DNA of 64,000 nucleotides from Zerene cesonia. Its lineage: Eukaryota > Arthropoda > Insecta > Lepidoptera > Pieridae. Position 1 is the stretch's first letter; the number at the start of each line of letters is the position of its first letter. This document shows positions 52,801 through 62,879 of this stretch, in pieces. Location: assembly GCF_012273895.1 (NCBI RefSeq), contig NC_052118.1:4365164-4429163 (forward strand), in the 5' to 3' direction. The position numbers and the translations under genes were made by a program. The notes below the pieces were generated by a model. That model was not told the DNA's origin. It ran no database searches and worked only from the letters and a program-made list of their open reading frames with translations.

Positions 52801-53884
52801 AGTTCCATAGATTTTGCAATCTTTGTTCTCTATCACAATACAAATAAATAATATTTCTTATGCATCCTACTTAATATAATATAATATTATAAATGCAAAA
52901 GTTTGTAAGGATGTGTGTGTGTGTTTCTTGCTCTTTCGCGCAAAAACTACTGAACTGATTGCAATGAAATTTGGGACATAGACAGCTGGACAACTGGAAT
53001 AACATATAGGCAACTTTTTATCCCGATATTCCTACGGGATACGGACCGTGAAACCGTGGGTGCATCTAGTCTACTATAATTGAATTAAAAACTTATAAAA
53101 AATAATGATCTGAATCTAAAAAATATCTATGGTGATAGTATATCCGCTGGTTTTTTTTATTAAATGTGTTTATCTCAGGAACCACTGGACCAATTTCAAA
53201 AGTACTTTTACATTTGGATATGTATGTGATTACAATAACATTTATGCAATATAAGAACAAAAGTAAAGCTAGAACGAACGAGATAGCACCATAGTATACA
53301 CACACAGCAGTTTTTATTCAAATTAACTCCAATTTAAAGGCAGTATCTTGAATTGTCTGAAAATTTAATATTGAAAATCAAATCACCTGGGGCAAGTCTT
53401 CTTTAGTAATTTGATGTTTATTGTCACCTAGAACAGGCTTTGGTGCAACTTTTGGTTTAGATATTTTAGATCTCTTTTCTTCACAAACCAATTTGTAAAA
53501 TAATGCTACGATATCTGCCAAATTGTCAGTACTGAAACATATGAATATTGCTTAATTGTATAGTCTGTTTTAATATATCTATCCATTGTAATAAAATCTT
53601 ACTTTCGGCTTTTAAGATCTTCATATTTTTTCAAAAATATTTTAGCATTGGAAGCTTTCAACGCCAGTCTTTGAGCATATTCATTGGCCTGTTTAAGTGT
53701 AAGAGTACTATTTCCATAGTTTGGGTCATTTTGTATGTAGTCCAAAACTGTATCAGCTTCTAAATTGCACCTGAAAACGTTTAAAATAACGATTAACGCG
53801 ATAAGTTCTCTTCAAGTCTTGTGATGCGTTTCGGATTATAATGTACCCTAAAGCATCCAAAAGCTCCTTTATCGTGCTTTGCAT
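31843..53884 (-). CDS. GCP2: Gamma-tubulin complex component 2 (GCP2)
   Basis: Seventeen phase-consistent minus-strand exons: 53847-53884, 53603-53770, 53387-53531, 52564-52750, 51634-51929, 51185-51313, 50667-50840, 50168-50345, 49516-49804, 49046-49161, 48550-48721, 47724-47892, 34888-35031, 33998-34075, 33288-33296 (9 nt), 32179-32342 and 31843-31933. They give 848 codons; human GCP2 has about 902. Matches to the human order include FLKKYEDLKSRNT near the N terminus, PIASQE, LLHALV-type Grip1 segments, DPFQEFMIED, YWEKRY, TGKYLNV, YFLMSQGDF, KWPVSLI, FRHLFYCKHVERLL and LNFNTYYVKQLEKF at the end. GCP2 pairs with GCP3 to form the gamma-tubulin small complex that nucleates microtubules at centrosomes and spindles; the C-terminal Grip2 half binds gamma-tubulin. 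Intron 12 (35032-47723) contains the antisense painless gene. Confidence 0.95.
33288..33296 (-). CDS. GCP2: GCP2 9-nt microexon (Asn-Ser-Val)
   Basis: On the minus strand the sequence reads TTCTTTTCTTAG|AACTCCGTG|GTAAGTG, an excellent acceptor and donor around nine bases. Flanking exons 14 (ends phase 0) and 16 (starts phase 0) splice equally well with or without it, so it adds or omits three residues before STGCGTTTSG. It lies in a low-conservation linker of the C-terminal half. It is probably alternative. Confidence 0.65.
36465..36534 (+). promoter_or_regulatory. pain: Probable painless promoter and non-coding first exon
   Basis: A GC-rich island (36370-36450) is followed by TCAGT at 36465-36469, the arthropod initiator consensus, then 70 bases without any ATG, then a donor TATTCAG-GTGGGT at 36534/36535. 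The matching acceptor TATCTTTTCAG ends at 44245, 20 bases before the painless start codon. This is inferred from sequence signals only. Confidence 0.4.
37024..37031. promoter_or_regulatory. Perfect CRE palindrome (TGACGTCA)
   Basis: An eight-base CREB/ATF consensus site lies in the painless 5' intron, about 0.5 kb after the putative first exon, within a stretch of above-average GC (36860-37120). One 8-mer is weak evidence on its own. Confidence 0.3.
40915..41115 (+). mobile_element. Helitron-like non-autonomous element, complete ends
   Basis: It starts TCCTACTAATATTATAAATG next to a host A and ends GGCGCAGCTAG next to a host T, 201 bp, with a CGCGG..CCGCG-type stem before the end. This is the clearest copy of the first subfamily in the window. 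It lies in the shared intron of painless and GCP2. Confidence 0.8.
41485..41697 (+). mobile_element. Helitron-like element, second subfamily
   Basis: It starts TCACGCTAATATTATAAATG and ends GATTGTCTAG followed by T. The body ATTTTGATGAAATTTGGTAT and GACTTGGGTGATAGGATA corresponds to the inverted 10993 copy. The 3' hairpin is degenerate. Confidence 0.65.
43179..43259 (+). CDS. Possible 26-residue small ORF
   Basis: ATG to TGA encodes MVEPELRPTLYQRDKYAIER followed by six more residues, in a context (ACAATGG) acceptable for initiation. The block is richer in G+C than the surrounding intron. It ends 1 kb upstream of painless on the same strand. There is no homologue I recognise, and it may be chance. 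Confidence 0.15.
   Translation: MVEPELRPTLYQRDKYAIERYSAARS
44246..44269 (+). promoter_or_regulatory. pain: Upstream ORF overlapping the painless start (ATGA)
   Basis: The seven-codon uORF MRVRNKQ begins directly after the proposed 3' splice site. It ends with TGA at 44267-44269, overlapping the painless ATG at 44266-44268. If the 5' exon model is right, it is the first ATG in the mRNA, so painless translation would depend on leaky scanning or reinitiation. Confidence 0.5.
44266..47118 (+). CDS. pain: TRPA-family cation channel, painless type
   Basis: A single 950-codon exon; Drosophila Painless has about 913 residues. The N-terminal half holds ankyrin repeats (for example APIHFAVENGNIDALTALL near 97-115, DNTALHYAARNGDSETVLDL near 393-412). 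Six membrane segments lie at about 533-561, 570-597, 608-626, 633-653, 670-693 and 752-774. Between the last two come an acidic stretch (EEEEED) and the pore helix and filter SLFKTIVMLTGEFDAG, with TGEFD at 733-737. The cytoplasmic tail ends in a probable coiled coil (about 914-950). In flies Painless is a calcium-permeable channel of sensory neurons needed for noxious heat, mechanical and irritant responses; the same role here is inference. It is nested antisense in GCP2 intron 12. Poly(A) hexamers are at 47233 and 47250. The start is preceded by an acceptor and a uORF. A paralogous painless-like copy rather than the strict orthologue cannot be excluded. Confidence 0.93.
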   Translation: MTRDTYEMNNRLSRGGSLFGGDPQTQLKTALHNNDFATFKKLVSYGAVDLEYVYPYPDYKTCLELAVSEPNKIEFVKLLLAHEVQVNRLNETHGAAPIHFAVENGNIDALTALLNDDRIDVNLKCKGNTALLMAIKKIQDLDDDRERDLVICEDMVELLLKAGCNANSPDMRGVTPVYSAAKQGLERVITYIIDYSKEPVDLDAYKDIRGKTARYYLQEAFPHLVERFNSTSEIAEAIDADKLFSYLNKHEEDNFIRDFNKLVRKNEHRSVLAANNGINTMLQQATDKGFEKVVMVLLSNGADPNATCSGNTSRPVAIACSNGFNRILKMFIENESTLFDSVNGESLLQITIKGMRSGSKSSKVDFKGCLDMLLKHPKINVDVNHQDIKDNTALHYAARNGDSETVLDLLRNGACVGLRNKFDEPPLADINAKTLETYLDECITTNGERPSDENYEIHVKYSFLVYPNNSLENELSKIPLMDKSNNNTDKEFDAILAPETEALLYMTRNADLRPLLKHPVITSFLYLKWQRISCLFYANITFYSLLWLCLLLYIILGYGVEKRQSESIEALNVITHIGASIGLILLIIRELFQLLVSPTRYLQSIENWMEIALIFVTAWIVCYDSAQESTKQQLSAVAILLSSAELVLLIGQFPTLSTNIVMLKTVSWNFFKFLLWYCILIIAFSLSFYTLFRKDVEEDQKAPNPNTAPDEEEEEDFFEDPGKSLFKTIVMLTGEFDAGSIKFSTFPVTSHVIFIVFVFMVPIVLFNLLNGLAVSDTQEIRADAELVGHISRVNLISYFESVLIGKSYTKPLKCWSWFPQFIQDLRIITPKTLCMKPFAKRISLFPNFLPKYRIIVKPNQDNKIEIPHAESLGKYGEDYEDIEGGKCCFERCQAYRLDRKIVKNAKIIISKRSYISEFDEIKDKLSHYGAKIENIESTLKKVLQALENKY
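47233..47255 (+). promoter_or_regulatory. pain: painless poly(A) signals
   Basis: Two AATAAA hexamers at 47233-47238 and 47250-47255 lie about 115-135 bases after the stop codon, followed by a T-rich stretch. This is the expected arrangement for a short 3' UTR ending inside the GCP2 intron. Confidence 0.6.
48160..48388 (+). mobile_element. Retroposon 3' end with A tail
   Basis: The sequence runs from a pyrimidine-rich start through GTGGTGATCGCTTACCATCA and GCGAACCACCAGCTCAGCTG to an A-run of about 18 at 48370-48387. This 3' end is common in lepidopteran retroposons and recurs at 54212-54420. It lies in GCP2 intron 11. Confidence 0.65.
49840..50101 (+). mobile_element. SINE copy lacking the tRNA-like head
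   Basis: It shares CAAGTTCGACGACGACATGT, CTTGGCCAGCATCGTG and the GGCTGATGATGATGG tail with the 11338 SINE, but the head is missing. It begins 36 bases upstream (in GCP2 orientation) of the acceptor of exon 9, so it sits at the branch-point side of that acceptor. Confidence 0.7.
50443..50487 (+). mobile_element. Internally deleted SINE relic
   Basis: A SINE head (AGCAGTGGTGGCTTAGTGGT) is joined directly to a CTGATGATGATT tail, with the body missing. It is in GCP2 intron 7, 340 bp from the headless copy at 49840-50101. Confidence 0.5.
52865..53069 (+). mobile_element. Helitron-like non-autonomous element
   Basis: It starts TCCTACTTAATATAATATAA next to a host A and ends GTGCATCTAG next to a host T. 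The body is the first subfamily, with a deletion in the 3' hairpin region (GGACCGTGAAACCGTGG). It is in GCP2 intron 3. Confidence 0.75.
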
Positions 53885-54211
53885 TTTATCGTTGGGAAAA
53901 ACCCAGTTTTGATACATTAATAATTAAATATTATCTCCAAAAACACTTCATTCGCGTTTCACTGTTTTCAGTTTTTTGACATTTGTTATGACAATGTGTC
54001 AAAGTCAATTGGTTACCTATTTGACATTAGCCTTAGGGATAGTGAGTTGCCATTTTTTTTTAAGAAGTGTAGTTTTTTTTTTTCTTTTCTTTCATTATAT
54101 TTCTTTTAAAATTACTTTAAATGTTATTAATTATAATTCTATGACATATTACTCTTTACTTAACAAAGTGCAGATAATGTTTGGTATCGAAATAGAACAT
54201 TGAATACATGA

Positions 54212-54420
54212 ATTTCTTTGGCCCGTTGCATATTCCTTTCCTTTCTCAGTCCATTTCTTCTCTCCAGTCGGCATTCCACTTTTTATCCCATACTATTTAA
54301 GAGCATTTAAATTTTAAACCATTCACAGAGACACTATCTCTGAGCAGGTCACATCCGGTGGTGATCACTTACCATCAGGAGGACCACCAGCTCAGTTGCC
54401 CGCTCTGATGTATATGTATA
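54212..54420 (+). mobile_element. Retroposon 3' end, second copy
   Basis: It shares the pyrimidine-rich head (CTTTCTCAGTCCATTTCTTC), the CACAGAGACACTATCTCTG segment and GGTGATCACTTACCATCAGG with the 48160 copy. The A tail is replaced by a TATATG-rich run. It lies 330 bp upstream of GCP2. Confidence 0.6.
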
Positions 54421-55097
54421 TAATATATATTAAGGTCGTCTGTATCTACCAGGATCTTTTCGACCTTGGATGATTTTGTAAGAGGGGCGTAATAAGGTTT
54501 GCCGATGCAAATAATCTCTCCTGTCTCTGGGTAATTAGGAACGAAGCCGTTGAGTTTATCTTATAATTTTTTGGAAACTAATTTTCTTCAGATAGTGTAG
54601 TGCGTGTACGATGAAATTATAATTGCATAATTGTCAATTTATATAGGTAGTTAAAGTTATTTGAATAGACTTAGTAAAATTATTATGAATAGGGATACAT
54701 CGTGACTGCAACAAACAATACCCTCAATGATCTGTCACCACAATGACTTTTTACAAAATGGCGACATTAATTCCGAATTTCGTCACGCGCAAATAGATCC
54801 TTGTAGAACTACATTATATTGTACGTTTGATTTACGAATTCTCAGCTAATACGATATTTTGGCATTTTGGCATAATATAGATACCAAAATATTTTATACT
54901 GAGGCTTTAATAACATAGTCAGAGGGTTGAGGGTGTGAAATAAATTTTTCTAAATCCAAAGAATGTCCTTTGTTTTGTTTGGAATTGAGCAACGAAGCCT
55001 TTAAACCGATATTTTAGTTTTTAGGAAACTGATCTATGCATTCTTCAGACAGTGTAATGCGTGAACGGTGGATTTATGAATTCAATTTACATTTAGA

Positions 55098-55863
55098 CCG
55101 GACTAAATTTTGATCCACATCTTGGTTTCTCTTTAAGCTAAAGTTTTTCTTTGTAAGTAACTTTAGGTAAATGTGATAAACTGGTAGTATTGAACTGATC
55201 TAATTATGGAGTCAGGAGGTGGAAAATGAAATTTATCAACGGTAAACAGCAAAGACACTGAATTTTGTAAATTGATTTAACCATAAAAATATATTCTAAA
55301 TTCCCTAGAAGCTGCTGCAATATAATGGTTAAATTATTTTTTTTTTACTTGAAATGTAAAAATAATAATTTTTTTTAACAAAATTTAACCTACTGCAAAC
55401 CACTCAAAAGTGAATTATAATTTAATTTTATCACTATTAGACCATTTATCGATATTTTGAAGTCGTTTGGTTTATNNNNNNNNNNCCGGACTAAATTTTG
55501 ATCCACATCTTGGTTTCTCTATAAGCTAAAGTTTTTCATTGTATGTAACTTTAGGTAAATGTGATAAACTGGTAGTATTGAACTGATCTAATTATGGAGT
55601 CAGGAGGTGGAAAATGAAATTTCTCAACGGTAAACAGCAAAGACACGGAATTTTGTAAATTGATTTAACCATAAAAACATATTCTAAATTCCCTAGAAGC
55701 TGCTGCATGATAATGGTTAAATATTTTTTTTTTTACTTAAAATGTAAAAATAATTATTTTTTTTAACAAAATCTAACCGACTGCAAACCACTCAAAAGTG
55801 AATTATAATTTAATATTATCACTATTAGACCACTTATCGATATTTTGAAGTCGTTTGGTTTAT
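55098..55863. repeat. 378-bp near-identical direct duplication flanking a 10-N gap
   Basis: Copy 1 (55098-55475) and copy 2 (55486-55863) both begin CCGGACTAAATTTTGATCCA and both end at the same TCGTTTGGTTTAT, with only scattered differences. The ten Ns lie exactly between them. This looks like an unmerged contig overlap or two haplotypes rather than a genomic tandem repeat. Confidence 0.85.
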
Positions 55864-57480
55864 AATATAACACAGTAACAATAATATATAATAAAGAATA
55901 AAATAATATATGCCATCAGCTAACGAATTTTCAAGTGAAAAAATTACGGATTTTATTTTCACATTCGACCGGTCGACGTATGGAATATATTCCCTCAAAA
56001 AGTTTACCTAGGTAGGTAAATTTTTTGGAACAAGCCACCAAAGGAGCTACAGCTGACAGTAACCATAATTTCGAACCGCTCTTCAAACAATACGTGTTAT
56101 AACCTGATTTTAAAACTAGCGACCGCATTAGTATTACATTTTACCGAGCAAAAGCACAAATGCGGGCGACAAGACAAGGTTCAAACCAAAATTTAACATA
56201 TTATGTAACATTATAATTAATCAATTTATCATAATGAGCATTGTACCGAGCAAAGCGTCGAGCATTCACAGGAACATCATTAGATATATGGAATTGCTAT
56301 TCGAAAGTGAGCTTTAGGTTATATTGTACTATTTTTAGGAATGTTTTATTATATAGAAAGTAATAAAGAATAATAAACCCTTATGGAAACAAATTAATTA
56401 AACTCGTAAATAAGTTAAATAATTTATTTTAGAGCATCACAAAAATGGGGATTTAAATAACAAAAGCCTTTTGATAGCATTAAATTTTACAAAGTAAAAT
56501 AAAAAATATAAAAGATTTTGTAGAAATGGTGCATGGAAGCGGTTTCTCACACTAAATGTTATGTCAGATTATAACAATCGTTACACCGTTTTTTTTAGCT
56601 TTGTCGGCGATGCGGCAAATCTTTGACAAAAGCTTAAGTTCGGCAGCCGTTTGTAAAAGTAATAAAGGGAATCAGGTTCTGTTGTGATTGTTTGATATGA
56701 AAACTAAAGACTTTGCACTTGTACAAAAGTGCGAATCATTGTGGAGCGCAGAACAAAATGATCAACGTGATCCCTGTCGGCAAACAATAAACACATGTTA
56801 AAGCTTTCAGTCCCAACAAAATCACAACATCACGCCGATGTCACTTTTTAATACTTCCATAGGTACTCATATTACTATTATTTCGATTCTGCAGGTTTTA
56901 TAAATGTCATAAAAAATGTACCTTATCGCCAGTATTCAAAGTTTAAATTTTGGTGAATTTTCTTACTGTAGTATGTTTTTACTAAAATGAAATAAACACT
57001 ATAAAAATGACAGGCGCCTTTTTAAACACCTGAACGTTAATCGAATGAAAAACGATGCGCCTTTGAAATCAGTTTCTGTGATGTTAGTTTAGGTTCACGA
57101 GATCAGACCATTCTTTTGCTAAAGATTTATGTGTTTTATATACCAGGTCTATAAATGACTCGGTTTTATTGGCAGCGAGACATTTACTGATTAATAAAGT
57201 GGGTGGAGATGCGGAAGATGATAGTAACGACACGGCTTCCTAGAATAAATTTGATTTAAAGAGCGTTAAATATGCTCGAAATGTATTTATGAAAGTTTCT
57301 TCATAATACATATTTTTGTTTATAATTAAAAAAATTAAATTTTGTCTGAATATTTTTAAACATTTACATGTTTTTACAATTATTATGATGAAGTTTTCAA
57401 CGGCCAGTAAATTTATGGAAATCTGTTCTAAATGTCTTCTATATGCTATTATCTATTCTTTATAATATGTTGAGCTGAAG

Positions 57481-57664
57481 AGAAGAGTTGAGTTGTTTGT
57501 TTGTATGTTTGTTAAACGGGCTAGTCTCAGGAACTTCTGGATCAGTTTGGATGAAATTTGGTACATTTGAGATAGTTAGAGACCCCACAAAGGACCCATC
57601 CTTTGGGAGGATAGGAGTTTTTATAACAAAATCCCACGGGAACTGGAACTGAGTGGACGGAAAT
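57481..57664 (+). repeat. Degenerate dispersed repeat copy
   Basis: The segment CTAGTCTCAGGAACTTCTGG and TTTGGATGAAATTTGGTAC has the character of the Helitron-like and related elements elsewhere in the window. A shorter piece of similar sequence (ATCTCAGGAACCACTGGACC) occurs near 53170. Boundaries are uncertain. Confidence 0.4.
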
Positions 57665-58366
57665 TTAAGAACAAAAATAACGTGTATGCCTATAGAATCG
57701 TTAACTAAATTGTTTTAAACATTTACTACTATCACATCGTAAATGTTTAGGGACATCCCTAAATCCTCTTAGTTACACGAAAAATACTATTTAATGTACC
57801 TTTAAGGTAATATTTATTTGTGGTTAACACATCAAAGTGCGTTAAACCCTCAGTCGAGGCATCCGCATAGCCGCATGCCGACTCGTGCATTTCGACATCC
57901 AATCTGAATTACAATGTACGGAATTTACAGACTTCAACCGGTCCCTGTGTGTCCGTATCCGAGCGGAATAAGAAACAGCCTTACTGTTAACTATTGTTCG
58001 GGTCTCGGGAACATACAGCGAACAATGTATTTTCGCCCAATATGGAAGCGCGATTATGTCAACGTGTGCGTACTGTTTTTAAATAATGACCATTACCTCG
58101 TATCGAGAATTGTGGAGGCATCGTGTGCTGCCTGCATTTTAAATGGGTGAGTGTGACTTTTATTAAACAATGTGTGGAACTTTAGTGTTTATTTTATATG
58201 GGAAAGATCTCGTGGTTAATATTATTGACTGATAAATATGACGGATTATTGTTAAGTAATTACTAAGGACATTAGTAACACTGACTTGTAAGCAATACAA
58301 TAACTACCTATATTATAAACCTGGATGAAATTTGTAATCTCGTATAAGTATTCAAAGTGTACGGAT

Positions 58367-58606
58367 TTACGAAACCTGTTCAAAGCGGTTACGTAATAGT
58401 CTAATTATTTCCGCATCGGTAAGACTGACACTATTTAATACCTCCGTAGGACCAGCTGAACGTTGCGTCAGCGGAAAGGTTGCGGCATTAGTGGTTACAT
58501 CAAGTGTTGCTAACGCCTCCCAGTTACCCAACAACACTAGTAACACAGAGATAAACGCGAAATCCTGTTCCCATATTGGGCAATACGATCTCTTCCGCTT
58601 CGTCAT
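58367..58606 (-). CDS. Candidate exon or small secreted/membrane ORF
   Basis: The 79-codon ATG-initiated minus-strand ORF has basic N-terminal residues (MTKRKRSYC), then a hydrophobic run (FAFISVLLVLLGNW), then a polar tail ending AEIIRLLRNRFEQVS. Composition is more protein-like than other ORFs of this size here, and a CAG-GT near the end could be a donor, which would make this the first exon of a longer gene. I recognise no family and found no partner exons, so it may be chance. Confidence 0.25.
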   Translation of the reverse strand: MTKRKRSYCPIWEQDFAFISVLLVLLGNWEALATLDVTTNAATFPLTQRSAGPTEVLNSVSLTDAEIIRLLRNRFEQVS

Positions 58607-60938
58607 AAATCTATTTTGCTCCTCTTACAATTAAAATATCGAATTGTAAACAATAACAAGAAAAGATCTATAGAGTTTTTTACCTACTTATTTATTTATA
58701 AGTGTTATGAACAAGCGCTAATTTTGAACTTGTCTCTAAATCAGCGTAGTATATTATAGCTCTAATTCTATCTATATCAAAAGATCAACGACTACATATA
58801 TTCCGAGAAGCAAACACAAATAGACAGTTGTCACGAGCATAATGTATTTTTGTCACCGTTCCCAGTTCCGGCTGATTCGTGGAAATGCCCATTTTCGCAG
58901 TACCAAGCCGCGGACGCGCGGTCGTATGCCGGCTACCACGTGGTAGGAGGGAAGGGTTACTCAGTAGATAGAGTCGGTGACCGCGAGCGTCGTCTTGCAT
59001 AAGCATTGCGCCTTGTCAAGTTGCCTTTGTATTCGAGTATGGCTACGGACTCCTAACTAGCTGGAATGGTGCGAAACTATTTTCGACACCAACTAGTGTA
59101 TGTTTTACCATTGTCATTTTTCTACGATCAACATAATAATGAGGGGCACTCACCTTTGTGAATTTGATATTATTATAATGAAATCAACCACCAAAATTGT
59201 TTCTTCGTTATTACAATGGTTTTTAATATTAATGAGGATTATAGTATGAATACGATAAAGCACACTCCTAATAAGGCTTGGACTAACATTGCGAGTTGCG
59301 ACCCTAATGTGTGAGTTAAGACTGTGGGACACCAGATTCACAAAGCAAAGTACTGTTTCACTATTATTACGAAAACCATCAAAAGATAGACGTTACGGTG
59401 GCCATTAAATTTAAGGCTATCTCAGGGTATAGAAAGATGATATTTGATGCGATAACGGCTTACAGTAGGCACAGGGCTTGGTATCAGTATGCGGCAGACA
59501 GAGTCGCTTCCTGCTGGCCGAGTTCCCGGCCACTATGGTCATTTAATTGTATAATTTGACGTGAGCTTGGCAACCGTAATCAGTTACAAAAACATATAAC
59601 CCGGAACTCTTCGCATCATTAAAAGGAATGTAGAGATGGTTATCGTAACGTATATAGATACATAATTGTGTTATCAAATGCAAAACCTTTTCTTAACCTT
59701 TTTTTTTCAATCCACGGATAAGTGGAGACGCTATTTTTTTGTTAGAAGAAATTATTTCACCTGTCCTCGAATCTACCGGTTGAAAAAAGAAAAATCATAT
59801 CGTGAAAATATGTTGACACTGAAAGCAAATAATACATAACCTAATTAATATTGGAGTTAAAGACAAACATTTACATTTCATTTCAGATCAATTCCAATAA
59901 ATAAGCATACATAGAGGAGCTGAATCTAATTTTCAAGAATCAACATATTATATTCCTATCGTCATATTTATACAAATACACGTAATCTATCACTAAATAT
60001 TATGTATAGTAGAGATATAAATATAATAAAAAAACTTATTTAATATCCTAGTAGTTGGGTTTCCCCACAGCTGTGTAGGTACGTGAGCCCTACGCAGGGG
60101 CGATGACACCGGCCGATACTATGCCAAATGTGAATAATAACTATGCAGGAGACCCTCACACGTCACAAGAAATGTACCTATTCAGAGTCCTGTTCGTTGA
60201 TGTTATTCAAGCTATGTATTCAATTATTTTTATCTCGATGTTCAAACGCAAGAAACCTGTGTAGATACGAAGGTAGGTATTTGTTATTTAATTTTCAAAT
60301 TAATTTTATATATATAAAAACAATAATAAAAATAAGGAAGTGTCTCTCTAAAATGTTAAATGCATATCTACAGAACTTGCTGCAATTATTTTTATCTCGA
60401 GTTTACATGACAATGTTTTCATTGTAAGTAGGTAAATTGTAAACTTTATTATTAGACAGTTTTTACCTCTCAAACAAGCATGTTTTTTGAAAATGTGTTT
60501 TATATTTTTTAACCGAGGTCCAAAAAACGAAGAAGGTTGTCAATTCGATTTGATTTTTTTTTATTTTCAACCGATTGACGTGATTACTTTTGACTCTGAT
60601 AGGTGTTGTTACATGCTTATGCCTATTCATTTTGTGTCTTTAATTTAGTAAATAATGTGTGTAACATAGAAAAAAATATATATATCAGTCGAATTAAAAA
60701 CCGCCTTTGATTTTGGGAATGTCACTTGAAAATATATGGGTTAGACGAGAATGTGTACATGATTTAATTTATTGTGACCTAGTAGTGTGAAGAACTAGTA
60801 ATCTTAAAACGTTACATTTGAAAATTGTGTAAGTATTTACTTAAGGTACCTAAAAGATTTTAATTCATATAAGGACAATTACACAAACTTACAACCAAAC
60901 GTACAAAAAACACCAATTGAAAATAATATGTGTGATGT

Positions 60939-60958
60939 AGTACCGTGTACACGGTACT
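60939..60958. repeat. Perfect 20-bp palindrome
   Basis: AGTACCGTGTACACGGTACT equals its own reverse complement. Part of it (ACACGGTAC) and the following TGGGGCAGA recur within the next 35 bases, so the block looks like a small local duplication at the edge of the 60960-61160 repeat. Confidence 0.8.
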
Positions 60959-60959
60959 G

Positions 60960-61160
60960 ATGGGGCAGACACGGTACACGGTATGGGGCAGATGCTATAA
61001 ATCTGTTTCACTGATTAATTTTCTTAATTAATAGGTGATCAGCCTTCTATGTCCTGCCAGACCGAGACAGTCATCTTTTTTGTGAGGCCTCATCGGTAAT
61101 CAAACCCGGGACCTACAGAACCAAGTTCTACAGACACGCTTTAACTACTACCAACGAGGC
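60960..61160 (-). repeat. Dispersed repeat, longer copy
   Basis: Contains GGTATGGGGCAGATGCTATA, GGTGATCAGCCTTCTATGTC and AATCAAACCCGGGACCTAC, matching the 19625 fragment in reverse. The AAACCCGGGACC segment resembles a tRNA-derived or retroposon region, but no tRNA folds here. Confidence 0.5.
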
Positions 61161-62879
61161 ACCTGAAATGTATTTACTAATTTAGTAATATTTATTTCTT
61201 AAATACATATATCGGCAATAAGTGGATGTCACACAATTTGCTTTAAATTTTATTTTTTAAGTAAAAATACACCTACGAAATTAAAATAATAATTTGACGG
61301 TACATATCAACCGCTAGCGGCTAAACAATCGAAGACATATTAAAATGAAATGGTTCAAATGACATAAAAGCAAATGTAAGTAGCGTTTTACTATGCGGAC
61401 TTGTTGTTTAAAACGGTTCTTGAATACAAATGATGATATTTGACGGTCAAAGCAACAAGAACACCTAAGAAAATTTATGACCGTGGCGCACGGTGACGTT
61501 ACTTACTCTATATGTCACGTAGACCATGTGAAAATCACTGTATGGGAATTAGTACTGAGAACGCCAACATAATTGCTTCCGGTCTTAACTTCGGTATGAA
61601 CGTGTAGGTATGCAGTATTTATAAGCAATATTTATATACTTCACTGTATATATACATACATGGTGGGTTAGTGATTGATAAAAATAACTTTTATAAAAAA
61701 GACCAAATGCTTCAAAATAAATGCCGAATAATTTCTAGACGCTTTTGTTTAATTTAAATTATTATGTTATTATATAATTTTTTATAATTAATTGATTAAA
61801 GGAAAAACATAACATCATTTTCTGACATATGATACGTACGTTTATTACGATAATATTTGGCCTTTTCATGTGTAATATATTATACATTAATAATGACTGT
61901 TCAATATGCATTAATACCTTTTTTTATTTTTTTACCGTATTGTGTTTTTCTCTTTTTGGGTGCCACTGGGGAGACCCTTAAAATCGAAGCCATATCCAGT
62001 CTTGTCCTGTAATGGCATATCCTGATTGGCTCCTTGCTTACTCTCCTATCTTATATACGCGCGTACATGTTTGCATTTCTCATTTTAACTATCTATTTAT
62101 TTTTAGTTGTACAGTTACTTGTTACAGTTACCTACTTGTTTATTCATTCTTAATTGTTTTTATTTTTGTTGGTGTTATTTAATGTGTATTTTTGTTTTAA
62201 GGAGGAAAAACTTTTTTCTTTTCTTTCATATTTTCAAAATGAAAATCGTATTTATGTATCTTAAAATACCATTATATTTTAAATGTATCTAACCTATAAC
62301 TATTATAGATAATACTGTTAAAAATAATACGATATGACATTTGTTTTTTAAAATATTGCCATCTGTTGAGGAGTAGGAAAATCAAAGTTTAACTTTACAG
62401 TCATAGATGGCGGTAGATACTCTTAAAAACAAAACTTAGAGACCACAGAAAGTTGACAAAATAAATATAAGATGAGATTTGACTAATTCCTGTATCTTTA
62501 GTAATAATTTTATTTAATGTAAGTTTTTCTTTTTTCTATTATGTAGTGATCCTTGAGCCGGGGCGGACGGCTACTCATTCATGCTTTTTTTAAAATTACT
62601 CATTTCTTTAATACCGAACCTTCATAATTATTGTTATATTATATGTATTCTAATAATTTAATATACTTGATTCATTTATATTCTCTATACTCGGATATAA
62701 TCTGATACTGCAAAATGAGGAACATTATTAACCGCATGTCTGCTACCGTATTATATACTTCCTAATTTGTACCGGATATATCATATCCATCCAAAGGATT
62801 GATAATAATTTATTACATATAATCCATGTCGTTACTGAATTCTATGCAATGTGGTAATGCAATATTGCAATATAAATAT

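Larger units (their letters stand above)
53885..62879. other. Intergenic region without a supportable gene
   Basis: About 9 kb follows the GCP2 start codon on its 5' side. It contains the GCP2 promoter (not localised), a retroposon copy, a gap-flanking duplication, a degenerate repeat around 57480-57665 and the repeat at 60960-61160. Blocks of raised GC at 57840-58150, 58370-58610 and 58790-59060 could be distal exons or regulatory DNA of a neighbouring gene. The rest is AT-rich and unremarkable. Confidence 0.6.

Noticed and set aside
31843..53884. GCP3 or GCP4 as identity of the gamma-tubulin complex gene
   Set aside because: The N-terminal FLKKYEDLKSRNT, the PIASQE segment and the order of motifs match GCP2 specifically.
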